Source: Bacteroidota bacterium
GTDB taxonomy: Bacteria > Bacteroidota > Bacteroidia > Bacteroidales > JAADJA01
Direction of reading: 5' to 3'
Length of the DNA: 64,000 nucleotides
Assembly (NCBI GenBank): GCA_020444515.1
Contig: JAHLKX010000006.1
Location: forward strand, 186,001 to 250,000
Part shown: positions 44,039 to 54,536 of the stretch, piece after piece
Layout: each line of letters opens with the position of its first letter
Numbering within the stretch: the stretch's first letter is position 1
Notes under the pieces: model-generated
Told to the model about the DNA's origin: nothing
The model's database searches: none
What the model saw: only the letters and a program-made list of their open reading frames with translations
Translations under genes and position numbers: made by a program

Positions 44039-44803
44039 ATGCCCAGTTTATCAGTTGTTATAATTACTTTAAACGAAGAAAAGAACCTTGCCCGTTGTAT
44101 TGATAGCGTGCAGGAGGTAGCTGATGAAATTGTAATCATTGATTCATTTTCGACCGATCGAACTGAGCAGATCGCTCGTGAAAAGGGAGCTCGATTTATT
44201 CAGCATGCATTCGAAGATTATGTTCAGCAACATTCTTTCGCCGATGGACAGGCAACATATGACCATATTTTATCATTGGATGCTGACGAAGCTCTTAGTT
44301 CAGACCTTGCACAGTCCATAAAAGTGGCAAAAAAGTATTGGAAAAGTGACGGATATTTCATGAATCGCAAAACCAATTACTGTGGTAAGTGGATCAATCA
44401 TTCAGGCTGGTATCCGGATAAAAAACTAAGAATTTACGATCGCCGAAAAGGAAAATGGGTAGGGCAAAAACTTCACGAGCGATTTACATTGGTTACCGGG
44501 TCAACCACCAGTCACTTAAAAGGGGATATACTACATTATTCTTATTACAGCATTGAGGGCCATGTTCTCCAGGCGAATAAATTTAGCACAATGGCTGCAG
44601 CTGTTCTTATAGAGTCAGGTACAAAAATTCCCAAACACTATCTGGTTATTAAACCACTGGCGAAATTTATACGAAATTATATTTTAAAGCTGGGGTTTTT
44701 AGATGGGATTTATGGGTTCATTATATGCCGAATTACTGCAACCGAAACGTTTTACAAATATGTCAAGGCCTATCAACATATCCGCTCAAATCGTAAAAAA
44801 TAA
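44039..44803 (+). CDS. Family 2 glycosyltransferase, lipopolysaccharide-core type
   Basis: A 254-residue GT-A glycosyltransferase. The N-terminal nucleotide-sugar fold begins SVVIITLNEEKNLARCIDSV; EIVIIDSFSTDRTEQIA and the DxD-like metal motif LSLDADEAL follow. Acceptor-side features such as GWYPDKKLRIYDRRKGKW and VGQKLHERF are close to WaaE/KdtX-type core glucosyltransferases. The C-terminal quarter has hydrophobic stretches (YIFLKLGFLDGIYGF-like) that may sit on the membrane. Likely role: adds a sugar to lipopolysaccharide core or related glycolipid. Its last 18 bases overlap the 3' end of the opposing glycosyltransferase gene. Confidence 0.85.
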   Translation: MPSLSVVIITLNEEKNLARCIDSVQEVADEIVIIDSFSTDRTEQIAREKGARFIQHAFEDYVQQHSFADGQATYDHILSLDADEALSSDLAQSIKVAKKYWKSDGYFMNRKTNYCGKWINHSGWYPDKKLRIYDRRKGKWVGQKLHERFTLVTGSTTSHLKGDILHYSYYSIEGHVLQANKFSTMAAAVLIESGTKIPKHYLVIKPLAKFIRNYILKLGFLDGIYGFIICRITATETFYKYVKAYQHIRSNRKK

Positions 44804-45673
44804 TTTAATTCTGTCCTTCAATCTTTTAAGCGCCGGAATGGTCGGCTGATCAGTAATTGGTCCCTCAAAGGGCTCTCCCATTTTTAAGTAATATCGCCTG
44901 AATGCAGAATTACTCATTCTCCATTTCAGCAGGAACTGTTTACGCCCATTGTTCTTTTTTATACGGCTGACGCTTTTTGACATAAAGTGATAACTGCGAC
45001 TTTGTCCCAAACCTTTGAAATACCGCACTCCGGCATGCCAAAGTTTCATCATAAAATCAGGATCCGAATACATTCCCGGTGAATACTCAATGCTCAATCC
45101 CCCAACAATGTCCCATACAGACCTATGAATGGCCATGGGATACCAACTACTGCCATACCAGTCGGCTTTCTCTATAGTTTTGTAATGCTCAAGAAGGTCA
45201 TCCTCTTTAAAATCTTCCAGGGTTTTACCAAAATCATGCGATGCAATTACGCAAGTGTTTAAGGTTTTTTTGTATTCTATTTTTGTAGCAGAAATCGCAT
45301 AATATGGATGTCCCAACTCCTCTATTTCCTTATGAATGTAATAATCCCAATCAGGTAGGAGATAATTATCATCATCCAGTAATAACAAATAATCAGTTTT
45401 TGCCAGTGATGCTGCTGCATTAAAAGCATAACAAACACCCACATTTTGATCAGACCATGAATGACAGAGATGCTGTTCCTCTACCCATTTTTTAGTGCCA
45501 TCTGAACCATCATTCACATGTATAATTATTTGGTGTTTGTATCGGCTGTTTTTGAGTATACTGGAAACACAAAATTGAAGGTAAGGTAAATTATTCCAGG
45601 TAGGGATTAAAATTGCAAATACAGGCTTTTCTTCCCGTTCAGCTATAGACTTGCTTGGAAAAAATTCAATCAT
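44786..45673 (-). CDS. Family 2 glycosyltransferase
   Basis: I chose the ATG at 45673 (product MIEFFPSKSIAEREEK, 295 residues); a TTG five codons upstream is less likely. The GT-A domain starts VFAILIPTWNNLPYLQFCVSSI and has the metal-binding triad LLLLDDDNYLLPDWD. A later YSPGMYSDPDFMMKLWHAG matches acceptor-binding segments of this family. It is divergent from the lipid kinase at 45837 and converges with the 44039 glycosyltransferase. It most likely builds a surface polysaccharide or glycolipid; donor and acceptor cannot be told from sequence. Confidence 0.82.
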   Translation of the reverse strand: MIEFFPSKSIAEREEKPVFAILIPTWNNLPYLQFCVSSILKNSRYKHQIIIHVNDGSDGTKKWVEEQHLCHSWSDQNVGVCYAFNAAASLAKTDYLLLLDDDNYLLPDWDYYIHKEIEELGHPYYAISATKIEYKKTLNTCVIASHDFGKTLEDFKEDDLLEHYKTIEKADWYGSSWYPMAIHRSVWDIVGGLSIEYSPGMYSDPDFMMKLWHAGVRYFKGLGQSRSYHFMSKSVSRIKKNNGRKQFLLKWRMSNSAFRRYYLKMGEPFEGPITDQPTIPALKRLKDRIKLFFTI

Positions 45674-45764
45674 ATGACATTGGATCAAAAATATTTTTTC
45701 AAAAATAAGGATTAATTGAACCCCCTGATAATCAGATGAAATTATCTGTACAAAAAAATTGGTC

Positions 45765-45772
45765 TATCTTTG
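45765..45772 (+). promoter_or_regulatory. Candidate -7 element of the lipid kinase gene (TATCTTTG)
   Basis: Perfect TAnnTTTG, 64 bases before the TTG start at 45837. The -33 is not obvious. Confidence 0.4.
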
Positions 45773-45836
45773 GCGATCAAATTTACAGGATACATCGTTC
45801 TATACAGATTTGAGTGATAATTAAACACTTATCAGG

Positions 45837-46790
45837 TTGATTCCCGATTCACACGAAAATAATCACAAGCAATGGCTGGCCATCATCAACCCTAACGCTG
45901 GTAAACGAAAGGTTCAAAAAGATTGGCCAAAAATAGAAAGGACTCTAAAAAAAGCAGGGATTATGTTCAAACCTGTTTATACAGAGGCAAAAGAACATGC
46001 CATTTCTATTACCCTGGAACACATTCACCAGGGATTCCGACATTTTATCGTCATCGGGGGGGATGGTACCCTCAATGAGGTAGTGAATGGAATATTTCTG
46101 CAAGAAGAAGTGTCATCAAAAGAATTTAAACTGGCAATGATCCCCGTTGGAACCGGCAATGACTGGTGCCGTTCTTTTGAGATACCTTTTAAATATAAGC
46201 AGGCCATTAAGCTGATTAAGAAGCAAAAAACCCGCTGGCAGGATGTGGGCCTCGTTCAATTTTATAATTCTGAAACACCGAAACACCGATACTTTGTGAA
46301 TGTGGCAGGTATGGGTTATGATGCGATCGTTGCAGCCAAAACCAATAAAGACAAGGAGCAGGGCAAGGGTGGTACGTTTTTGTATTTGAAAAATCTTTTC
46401 ACTTCTTTGCTTTTCTATAAACATACCCAGACCACATTAAAGGTGGACCAAGATCAAACTTACAAAAACAAGACTTTTAGTTTAAGTGTTGGAATTGGGA
46501 AATATAATGGTGGTGGAATGAAACAGTTGCCCCATGCAGAAGTAAATGATGGATTGTTTGATGTGACCCTCATTAAGAAACTCGGTAAATTCACCGTTTT
46601 GAAAGAAGTTAAAAATTTATATGATGGATCTTTTATTCATCATCCCAAAGTTGAAACTTTCCGGGGTAAAAAATTGATGATAGAAAGCCTACCACAGATT
46701 TCGTTGGAGGTAGATGGTGAATCCCTCGGCCACTCCCCTTTCCAGTTCGAAATCATTCCATCAAGCCTTCAGGTGGTGGCCGGATTATAA
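45837..46790 (+). CDS. Diacylglycerol/lipid kinase family protein (YegS/BmrU type), TTG start
   Basis: A 317-residue kinase. An in-frame stop lies 15 bases upstream and no ATG lies near, so TTG at 45837 is the only reasonable start. Family motifs are INPNAGKRKVQKDW, the GGDGTLNEVVNGIF ATP-binding loop, PVGTGNDWCRSF, and a C-terminal SLEVDGESLGHSPFQF lid. Members phosphorylate diacylglycerol, phosphatidylglycerol or sphingoid lipids with ATP. The substrate here is unknown; a role in recycling or making membrane lipids is reasonable. It is flanked by glycosyltransferases, which suggests lipid or glycolipid work. Confidence 0.88.
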   Translation: MIPDSHENNHKQWLAIINPNAGKRKVQKDWPKIERTLKKAGIMFKPVYTEAKEHAISITLEHIHQGFRHFIVIGGDGTLNEVVNGIFLQEEVSSKEFKLAMIPVGTGNDWCRSFEIPFKYKQAIKLIKKQKTRWQDVGLVQFYNSETPKHRYFVNVAGMGYDAIVAAKTNKDKEQGKGGTFLYLKNLFTSLLFYKHTQTTLKVDQDQTYKNKTFSLSVGIGKYNGGGMKQLPHAEVNDGLFDVTLIKKLGKFTVLKEVKNLYDGSFIHHPKVETFRGKKLMIESLPQISLEVDGESLGHSPFQFEIIPSSLQVVAGL

Positions 46791-46956
46791 TGTATCAATT
46801 ATTCTATTATTACTGTCCACATCTGTACATCGCGTGTAAACAGTCGAACACTTAGAAGAAGATCGAATTCCAATCATATATTTAATGATTTGGTTGTCAA
46901 TTTATTGTCTTTTATGGCACAATACATGAAATAGCCATAAGCCTAAAACTTACTCT

Positions 46957-49368
46957 ATGTTCAGGAACTATCTGATATCCTCTTTCAGAAATCTATTGAA
47001 GCGGAAGACGTACAGCATTATTAATATCCTTGGACTTACAGCAGGATTGGCAAGTTTTATCATAATTTTTCTGTATATCACTGATGAATTAAGTTATGAC
47101 CGTCATCATACCAACGCAAATCAAATTTACAGGCTGGTAAATGTATACGATTTTGAGGGAGTAGGCGAAAATTCTGCCAGTGCCCCTTTTCCGGTTGCAT
47201 TTACCCTAAAAAATGATTTTCCGGGTATGATTGAAAATGTGGTTCGTCTATTTAATTTTCAGGCCCCCCGGAGTTTTATTGAACATGGTGAGAAAAAATT
47301 TAATGAGCGGAATTTCTTTTTTGCTGACAGTACATATTTTGATATTTTCGACCATGTTTTTATTCAAGGGAATCCTCAATCAGTGCTGGATGAAAACAAT
47401 GCGGTTGTGATTACTCAATCAATGGCCCATAAGTATTTTGGTGACGAAAACCCCGTGGGTAAGCAATTAAAATTTGAGACTAATATTAATTTACAGGTGA
47501 CTGGTGTGATAGAGGATGTGCCTGCCCAATCTCATTTTCGTTTTGATTTTCTGGCTTCCATGTCTACCTTGCGAGTTGTTTTTGGTGGCAAATTGCCTGA
47601 AACCTGGGTTTGGAATCCATGCTGGACCTATCTTTTATTGGATGAAAATGCTGATCCGGAAATCCTTGAGGCGAAATTTCCCGAGTATATTCAAAAGTAT
47701 TTCTACGATGCTGAAAAAGACAATATTTCGCTTTATTTACAACCCCTGACTGATATCCATTTAAAATCAAAACTGGATTATGAATTGGCTCCCAATAATG
47801 ATTTAACATCCATTTATATTTTATCTGCTATCGCGATTTTTCTTTTAGTCATTGCCGTGATCAATTATATGAACCTGGCCACGGCCACTTCTTCGAGCCG
47901 AACCAAAGAAATAGGTATAAAAAAAGTAACAGGAGCAACGGTCAATCAACTGGTAGTTCAATTCATAGGTGAGTCAGTTATTCTCACTTTCATTGCTTTA
48001 ATATTTGCAGTTATTGTCTGTGAAATGGTAATGCCCTGGTTTAATGATTTTACCGGGAAATCCATTTCTGTTATGCGCCTCCTTCAGTTTCATAATTTAT
48101 TACTGATCATCGGATTGGGTATATTTGTTGGCTTCATTGCAGGGGTTTATCCGGCATTTTACCTATCACGTTTCAAGCCTGTAACGGTACTCAAAGGTGC
48201 CCAAAAGCTTGGTACGAAAAGTGGGTTACCCAGGAAGATACTGGTTGTCTTGCAATTTACCATTTCCATTGCATTGATCATTGGAACAATTATCATCCGT
48301 GATCAATTGAATTATATGCGAAATGCCGATCTCGGTTTTAACAAGGACAATATCATTGTGCTTCCGATCAACAGAACACCCGTTGTTAGTAGTTATGAAT
48401 CCTTTAAAAGTGAATTATTGCAAAGTCCAAATATCATTAGTGTCACCGCCATGGATGACATTTTTGGTTCTGCACATAATACCCATGAATTTAGGCCCGA
48501 AGGTTTTCCTGAGGATCAGTGGCAATTTTATCCTGCCCTGGTGGTTCAGTATGATTTTTTGAAAACTTTTGAGATCAAACTTATCGCCGGAAGAGATTAC
48601 AATGAGGCCAATTCAACAGATCCCATAAATGGTATTCTTATCAATGAAGCCATGGTGCATCACTTGGGATGGGAAAATCCGCAAGATGCCATCGGTAAAA
48701 AATTTAAATCTTTGCAAGGAGAGGAGCGAGTCATCGGTGTTTTTAACAATTTCCATCAAACATCTCTACATGAAGCAGCTGGCCCTTTCGTTCTGAATAT
48801 GAAAGAAACCCCGGGAGCCATTCGTTGGTTTTTAAAATATATGGCCATTCGAATTCAACCTGGGAATGAGTCGAAAGCGCTTGCCCATATTGAAAATGTC
48901 TGGCGCAAAACTACACCGGAAAGACCTTTTGAATATACTTTCCTGAGCCAGGAATTGGCTAAACTTTACAAAGATGAGAAAAACCTGAGCAGCCTTGCGG
49001 TGATTTTTACGATCATTATTATATTCATTGCAGGATTAGGTCTGGCAGGGCTTGCATCTTACATGGCCGAACAGAAAACCAAAGAGATTGGAATCAGAAA
49101 GGTATTGGGTGCCAGCACCCTAAGTATCGTCCAAAATCTTAGCATGGAATTTATTTGGCTTATTTTAATGGCCAGTGTACTGGCTTGGATCACAGCTTTT
49201 TTGGTCATGAATGATTGGCTCAATCATTTCCCCTATCAAACAAACCTGAATTGGTTTGTATTTGGGCTGGCAACCTTAATGGCATTGATATTGACAATTT
49301 TAATCTCAGGCATTAGGGGTTGGATAGCTGCCCAATCCGATCCTGTAAGGACCTTAAAATATGAGTAG
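46957..49368 (+). CDS. MacB/FtsX-type ABC transporter permease 1
   Basis: An 803-residue permease with four-helix FtsX topology repeated twice: a first helix after LLKRKTYSIINILGLTAGLAS, a large periplasmic MacB-type domain (about residues 45-275), three helices (IYILSAIAIFLLVIAVINYMN onwards), a middle region (ARKILVVLQFTISIALI-like) with another helix and periplasmic domain, and a final FtsX block of three helices. The signature KTKEIGIRKVLGAS lies near residue 710. Such proteins couple ATP hydrolysis in the cytoplasm to mechanical work in the periplasm, for drugs, peptides or lipoproteins. No ATPase gene is adjacent; the nearest is at 59489. It is transcribed alone or with 49534 and 52125. 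Confidence 0.88.
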   Translation: MFRNYLISSFRNLLKRKTYSIINILGLTAGLASFIIIFLYITDELSYDRHHTNANQIYRLVNVYDFEGVGENSASAPFPVAFTLKNDFPGMIENVVRLFNFQAPRSFIEHGEKKFNERNFFFADSTYFDIFDHVFIQGNPQSVLDENNAVVITQSMAHKYFGDENPVGKQLKFETNINLQVTGVIEDVPAQSHFRFDFLASMSTLRVVFGGKLPETWVWNPCWTYLLLDENADPEILEAKFPEYIQKYFYDAEKDNISLYLQPLTDIHLKSKLDYELAPNNDLTSIYILSAIAIFLLVIAVINYMNLATATSSSRTKEIGIKKVTGATVNQLVVQFIGESVILTFIALIFAVIVCEMVMPWFNDFTGKSISVMRLLQFHNLLLIIGLGIFVGFIAGVYPAFYLSRFKPVTVLKGAQKLGTKSGLPRKILVVLQFTISIALIIGTIIIRDQLNYMRNADLGFNKDNIIVLPINRTPVVSSYESFKSELLQSPNIISVTAMDDIFGSAHNTHEFRPEGFPEDQWQFYPALVVQYDFLKTFEIKLIAGRDYNEANSTDPINGILINEAMVHHLGWENPQDAIGKKFKSLQGEERVIGVFNNFHQTSLHEAAGPFVLNMKETPGAIRWFLKYMAIRIQPGNESKALAHIENVWRKTTPERPFEYTFLSQELAKLYKDEKNLSSLAVIFTIIIIFIAGLGLAGLASYMAEQKTKEIGIRKVLGASTLSIVQNLSMEFIWLILMASVLAWITAFLVMNDWLNHFPYQTNLNWFVFGLATLMALILTILISGIRGWIAAQSDPVRTLKYE

Positions 49369-49533
49369 GTATCCATTACCCTATGAACGTATCCGTACAC
49401 AAATCGACTCGAATTCGAACAAAAGCATAACATTTATTCATATCAAATTTTATTAAATATTCTGTAAGTCAATTTAATATGTCGCATGGCACATCTTATG
49501 AGGCTTGGTATGTTTTTTCAAATCAATCATAAG

Positions 49534-51960
49534 ATGATCAAAAATTATTTGCTCAACCTTTATCGGAACATCGCCCGGAATAAGTTTTATTCCTTACTTA
49601 ATATACTCGGTTTATCCATCGGGATGGCTGCTGCTATCTTTATTTTATTATATGTTCAGGATGAATTATCCTATGATAAATATAACATCAAACATGAAAG
49701 AATTTATCGCATTGAATCTGATTTCACCATTGGTGGGAAACACGATCAATTTGCCATTGTCCCGACACCCATGGGTCCAGCATTAAAAATTGAATATCCT
49801 GAAGTAGAATCCTTTTGTCGTCTTTTTGGTGCGGGTAATACTTTGTTCAGGGTAGGCGATAAAGAGTATTACGAGGATTATTTTTATTTCAGTGATTCTA
49901 CCATTTTTGATATTTTTACTTATGATTTGGTAGCAGGAGATCCAAAATCCTGTCTGACCCAGCCAAAAACGATTGTTTTAACTGAAAAGATCGCGAAAAA
50001 ATATTTTGGGGATGAAAATCCCATGGGTCAGGTTATGATTTCAGGAAGCGGAAGATCATACCGGGTAACCGGCGTAATGAAAAACCAGCCCTCCAATAGT
50101 CATCTTCATTTTGATGCTTTGATTTCGGGTATGTCCATTGCCGAAGATGTGGGGGTGGATGAATTTAATTCCATGGAACCGGGTCGTTTCTGGAATATTG
50201 GTGTGTATACTTTTATTCTGCTAAAAGAGAATGCTTCTATGCAAAGCATTCATGAAAAATTTCAGCCTTTTTATGAAAAATATATGAAACCTGTTGGTGA
50301 TCAGATCAATGCCAGCTTTAACCTCATGTCAACACCATTGATTGAAACCCATTTCAGACAGGGCCTGGGAGCGGAATTACCCACAGGTAACAAAGCCTAT
50401 ATTTTTATTTTTTCCTCAGTGGCGTTATTTCTCCTTTTGATAGCCGCCATTAACTATATGAATATGGCAACAGCCCGCTCAGGAAAGCGGGCCAGGGAGG
50501 TCGGAATTCGAAAAGTGATGGGGGCCTATCGCCAACAATTAATTCGTCAATTCTTGAGTGAATCAATTGCGCTCTCAATCATCGCGCTGCTCATCGCCAT
50601 ACTGTTAGTAACCCTGTTAATGCCTGATTTCAATACCCTTGCAGGGAAAGAACTGTCCTTTAGTTTGCGCAATAATCCCATCATATTCCTAATTATTATT
50701 GGTATAGCCCTGATTACAGGTTTGATATCAGGAAGTTATCCGGCATTCTATCTTTCTGGGTTTTTACCAGTGCGGGTATTGAAAGGAAAAGTCAGTAAAT
50801 CAGGAAAAGGCGGCAATGTATTGCGTCGGGTTCTGGTTGTATTGCAATTTTTCATAGCCATCTTTATGATTATAGGGACCATTGTCGTTTCATCACAAAT
50901 ACAATATTTGAAAAATAAAGACCTCGGCTTTGAAAAAGATAATTTGGTGGTCATGGAAATTCAGGATACAAGCTTCCGTAATAAAATTGAAACATTCAAG
51001 CAAGAGTTATTAAGCTATCCCGATATTTATTCAGCCACAAACGCTACAGGTGTTCCAGGCCAGATTAATTGGATCCAGGTTTTAAAATTTGAACAAAACG
51101 GGCAAATGGAGGATCATACAATTATCCTGGCCCAAACCGATTATGATTTTGCGAAAACTTTAGACCTTGATTTTTTGGCAGGTCGGGATTTTGATAAAAC
51201 GATGGGTACCGATGCCATGGAGGCGGTCATCATCAACGAAGCAACTGTGAAAGAGTTTGGGTGGACCGAAGATCCCATTGGTAAAAAGATCCATTATGGC
51301 TGGGACCTGGATGGTACGGGAGGACGCGTTATGAAGGTAATAGGTGTGGTCAAAGATTTTCATTACAGGTCATTACACAATAAAATAGAGCCCCTGTGCT
51401 TTTTCCTGAGTGAACGGCCAAGATCGGTACTGGCTTGTCGGATCAATGAGAAAAATCAAAAAGAAACCCTTGAATTTATTGAAAGTAAATGGAATGAATT
51501 CAATGCTCAGCGTCCTTTTGATTATCAATTTTTAGAAGAAAATATGGATAACATGTATCAGGCTGAAGAGAAGATCAGTCATATTATCTTGATCGCCGCG
51601 CTATTGACTATTTTTATTGCATTATTAGGTCTCCTGGGACTTTCTTCCTTTGTGGCAGAGCAGAGGACCAAAGAAATTGGCATCCGCAAAGTTTTGGGAG
51701 CTTCGGTTTCGAATATATTAAATTTGTTGTATCGTGAATTTGCTATGCTTATTGGGATTGCCTTTATCTTAGCTGTTCCGGTAGCCTGGTGGCGGTTAGA
51801 AATTTGGCTTAACGATAGTTTCGTTTATCATCAGTCGATGCAACTTGTGTGGTTTGTTCTGGCCGGCCTTATTTCTTTTATCATTGGACTGGGAACCATC
51901 AGTTTTTATATTCTGCGGGCTGCTACAGGAAACCCGGTTGATGCCATTAAATATGAGTAG
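49534..51960 (+). CDS. MacB/FtsX-type ABC transporter permease 2
   Basis: I chose the ATG at 49534 (MIKNYLLNLYRNIARNK), which aligns with the starts of the sister permeases, giving 808 residues; the open frame extends 16 codons further upstream. It has the two-part FtsX topology with the KARAREVGIRKVMGA-type signature in the first half and RTKEIGIRKVLGAS in the second. It is closest to the next gene (52125): both share FYSLLNILGLSIG or FYSFLNVVGLSVG, the PGLISGSYPAFYLS-type region and DPIGKKIHYG or DPIGKKIEYG. This is a tandem duplication. The function is inferred from the family only. Confidence 0.88.
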   Translation: MIKNYLLNLYRNIARNKFYSLLNILGLSIGMAAAIFILLYVQDELSYDKYNIKHERIYRIESDFTIGGKHDQFAIVPTPMGPALKIEYPEVESFCRLFGAGNTLFRVGDKEYYEDYFYFSDSTIFDIFTYDLVAGDPKSCLTQPKTIVLTEKIAKKYFGDENPMGQVMISGSGRSYRVTGVMKNQPSNSHLHFDALISGMSIAEDVGVDEFNSMEPGRFWNIGVYTFILLKENASMQSIHEKFQPFYEKYMKPVGDQINASFNLMSTPLIETHFRQGLGAELPTGNKAYIFIFSSVALFLLLIAAINYMNMATARSGKRAREVGIRKVMGAYRQQLIRQFLSESIALSIIALLIAILLVTLLMPDFNTLAGKELSFSLRNNPIIFLIIIGIALITGLISGSYPAFYLSGFLPVRVLKGKVSKSGKGGNVLRRVLVVLQFFIAIFMIIGTIVVSSQIQYLKNKDLGFEKDNLVVMEIQDTSFRNKIETFKQELLSYPDIYSATNATGVPGQINWIQVLKFEQNGQMEDHTIILAQTDYDFAKTLDLDFLAGRDFDKTMGTDAMEAVIINEATVKEFGWTEDPIGKKIHYGWDLDGTGGRVMKVIGVVKDFHYRSLHNKIEPLCFFLSERPRSVLACRINEKNQKETLEFIESKWNEFNAQRPFDYQFLEENMDNMYQAEEKISHIILIAALLTIFIALLGLLGLSSFVAEQRTKEIGIRKVLGASVSNILNLLYREFAMLIGIAFILAVPVAWWRLEIWLNDSFVYHQSMQLVWFVLAGLISFIIGLGTISFYILRAATGNPVDAIKYE

Positions 51961-52124
51961 CACTTTTTCATTTCTTTAAGAATCAGAAGTTAAAATTAAG
52001 TTTATCTTTACAAATTGATTGTGGTGAACTCTGCAATAAAGGATGAACTTAAATACTAAAATATTGATTCGCTTATCGAAAAAATATCGATCATGAATCA
52101 GTTTTTTTCGAGGTTTGTTGCTCT

Positions 52125-54536
52125 ATGTTAAAAAGTTATTTCCTAAGCCTCTATCGAAATTTTATTAAGAATAAATTTTATTCTTTCTTAAATGTAGTCG
52201 GTCTATCAGTTGGTATCGCTACAGCAATTTTTATCTTACTTTATATCCAGGATGAACTAGGTTACGACCGTTATCATAAAAACCATGAACGCATTTTTCG
52301 TCTTGAATCCGAGTTTACTGTAAGCAATAATCAAAACACCTATGCTACAGTTCCTGCTCCGCTGGGTCCAGCGCTCAAACGAGAAATTCCTGAAATAGAA
52401 GAAATGTGCAGGTTGGCACCCATCGGTAGTATGGCGTATCATTATAAAGATATTCAGTTCATTGAGAATCATTTTTATCTCGCAGATTCATCCGTTTTTA
52501 AAGTTTTTTCACATGTCTTTCTCAGGGGAAATCCCACCACTTGCCTGGTCAATCCTTTTAGCATTGTTTTAACCGAAAAAATTGCAACCCGATATTTCGG
52601 TATGGACGATCCCATTGGGAAAGTATTAACCGATCGCAATGGAAATCAATTAAAAGTAACAGCCGTAATTGAAGATTTACCGGGTAATTCACACTTGAGG
52701 TTTGATGCATTGATTTCAATGTCATCCGATCCTGATACTTACAATACCACGAAACCAAGTCGCTTTTGGCGTCTTGGTGCCTTTACTTTTGTTTTACTCC
52801 ATCCCAAAGCCTCTATCGAAACGGTTCATGAAAAATTCCTTGATTTTTATCATAGTCAAATGGAGAGTTTGGGAAAGCAATATGGTGTCAGTTTTCGATT
52901 AATGACTACACCATTGACAAAAACTCATTTCAGAAAGGGCCTTGCCGCTGATTTGCCTATCGGTAATATGGCCTACATCTATATTTTTTCTGCGATTGCA
53001 TTGTTTGTCTTGATGCTTGCTGCCATCAATTACATGAATATGGCTACAGCACGATCGGCCACCCGGGCAAAGGAGGTTGGAATGCGAAAAGTAATGGGCG
53101 CGGACAAAGCCAACTTAAGGCGGCAATTTATGGGTGAATCGATTGTAATTGCTCTGCTGGCCCTGGTGATAGCCCTGATCATAGTTTGGATCTTTCTTAG
53201 CGACTTCAATGCCTTTACCGGTAAAATGATAACCTTCAATCCTTTTGACAATGGTTTGATATTTCTGGAAATTTTTGGTGTGGCTCTATTGGTTGGACTT
53301 ATTTCAGGCAGTTACCCGGCTTTTTATCTGTCCGCCTTCCAGCCCATTCGAGTGCTGAAAGGAAATACAGGCCATTCAGGAAAAAACCGTGGCCTTTTCA
53401 GAAAAGTATTGGTGGTGATTCAGTTTTTTATTGCGATCCTGATGATTATTTCATCTTTTGTGGTAACCGGACAGTTAAACTATATGAAGAAAAGTAATCT
53501 GGGTTTTAAGGTTGAAGATATGATTGTGATTGAGGTACAAGATAAAAGTGAAACCAACAACTTGCAAACTTTTAAAGATCGTCTTTTGCAAAGTCCGGGT
53601 GTAAATGCTGTTACCAATTCTTCGTCCATTGCAGGTATTATCGCTGATGTATATAACCTTAAAATGGAGCAGGAATCAGGAATGAGTGACAGAGTAACTG
53701 GCGTCATTCGCGCTGATTTTGACTTTATCAAAACCTATAAAATGGAGATTGTTGCTGGTCGTGATTTTGACCGAAGCATGGGAACTGATCTTAATGAAGC
53801 CGTCATTATCAACCAGACGGCTGCAGAGGAATTCGATTGGGCTAGGGATCCTATTGGGAAAAAAATTGAGTATGGTTTTAAGCAAGACCGCAGTGATGTG
53901 AAAGTTATGAAAGTGATTGGGGTGGTTAGAGATTTCTATTTTAAATCTTTACATAATGAAGTGGAACCTATCATCATCATTTTATCGGATCAACCCGAAG
54001 ATTTTTTAACATGTCGTTTATCCGAAGCTGATCAGGTCGGCACGCTTGACTATATTGAATTACAATGGCAATTCTTTTATAACCAGTACCCCTTCAATTA
54101 CAGGTATTTAGCTGATAGAATGGATGATATGTACAAGACTGAAGAAAAGATAAGTTCATTGGTTTCTATTGCAACATTCATTACGATATTTATTGCATTA
54201 CTTGGCCTTCTGGGACTCTCTTCATTCATCGCAGAGCAAAAAACCAAAGAGATTGGTTTAAGGAAAATCATGGGTGCTTCGGTTATCAATATATTAACAT
54301 TATTATATAGAGAATTTCTAATATTGATGCTGATCGCTTTTGTTTTGGCTGTTCCAATAGCATGGTGGCAATTGCAACATTGGCTCGAAACAACTTTCAT
54401 TTATCATCCACCAATACAGTGGACCAATTTCCTTTTTGCAGGATTGGTTACTTTTATTGTTGGTTTCAGTACGATCAGCTTTTATATCGTCAGGGCGGCC
54501 TCACGCAATCCGGTAGAAACGATAAAATACGAATGA
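52125..54536 (+). CDS. MacB/FtsX-type ABC transporter permease 3
   Basis: An 803-residue paralogue of the preceding permease with the same eight-helix layout. First-half signature RAKEVGMRKVMGAD, second-half signature KTKEIGLRKIMGAS. Periplasmic segments differ from permease 2 mainly in the middle, which may reflect different cargo or partner. It is 164 bases after permease 2; the intergenic region holds no strong hairpin. The final codon is followed by the converging oxidoreductase gene 64 bases away. No ATPase gene adjoins. Confidence 0.88.
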   Translation: MLKSYFLSLYRNFIKNKFYSFLNVVGLSVGIATAIFILLYIQDELGYDRYHKNHERIFRLESEFTVSNNQNTYATVPAPLGPALKREIPEIEEMCRLAPIGSMAYHYKDIQFIENHFYLADSSVFKVFSHVFLRGNPTTCLVNPFSIVLTEKIATRYFGMDDPIGKVLTDRNGNQLKVTAVIEDLPGNSHLRFDALISMSSDPDTYNTTKPSRFWRLGAFTFVLLHPKASIETVHEKFLDFYHSQMESLGKQYGVSFRLMTTPLTKTHFRKGLAADLPIGNMAYIYIFSAIALFVLMLAAINYMNMATARSATRAKEVGMRKVMGADKANLRRQFMGESIVIALLALVIALIIVWIFLSDFNAFTGKMITFNPFDNGLIFLEIFGVALLVGLISGSYPAFYLSAFQPIRVLKGNTGHSGKNRGLFRKVLVVIQFFIAILMIISSFVVTGQLNYMKKSNLGFKVEDMIVIEVQDKSETNNLQTFKDRLLQSPGVNAVTNSSSIAGIIADVYNLKMEQESGMSDRVTGVIRADFDFIKTYKMEIVAGRDFDRSMGTDLNEAVIINQTAAEEFDWARDPIGKKIEYGFKQDRSDVKVMKVIGVVRDFYFKSLHNEVEPIIIILSDQPEDFLTCRLSEADQVGTLDYIELQWQFFYNQYPFNYRYLADRMDDMYKTEEKISSLVSIATFITIFIALLGLLGLSSFIAEQKTKEIGLRKIMGASVINILTLLYREFLILMLIAFVLAVPIAWWQLQHWLETTFIYHPPIQWTNFLFAGLVTFIVGFSTISFYIVRAASRNPVETIKYE

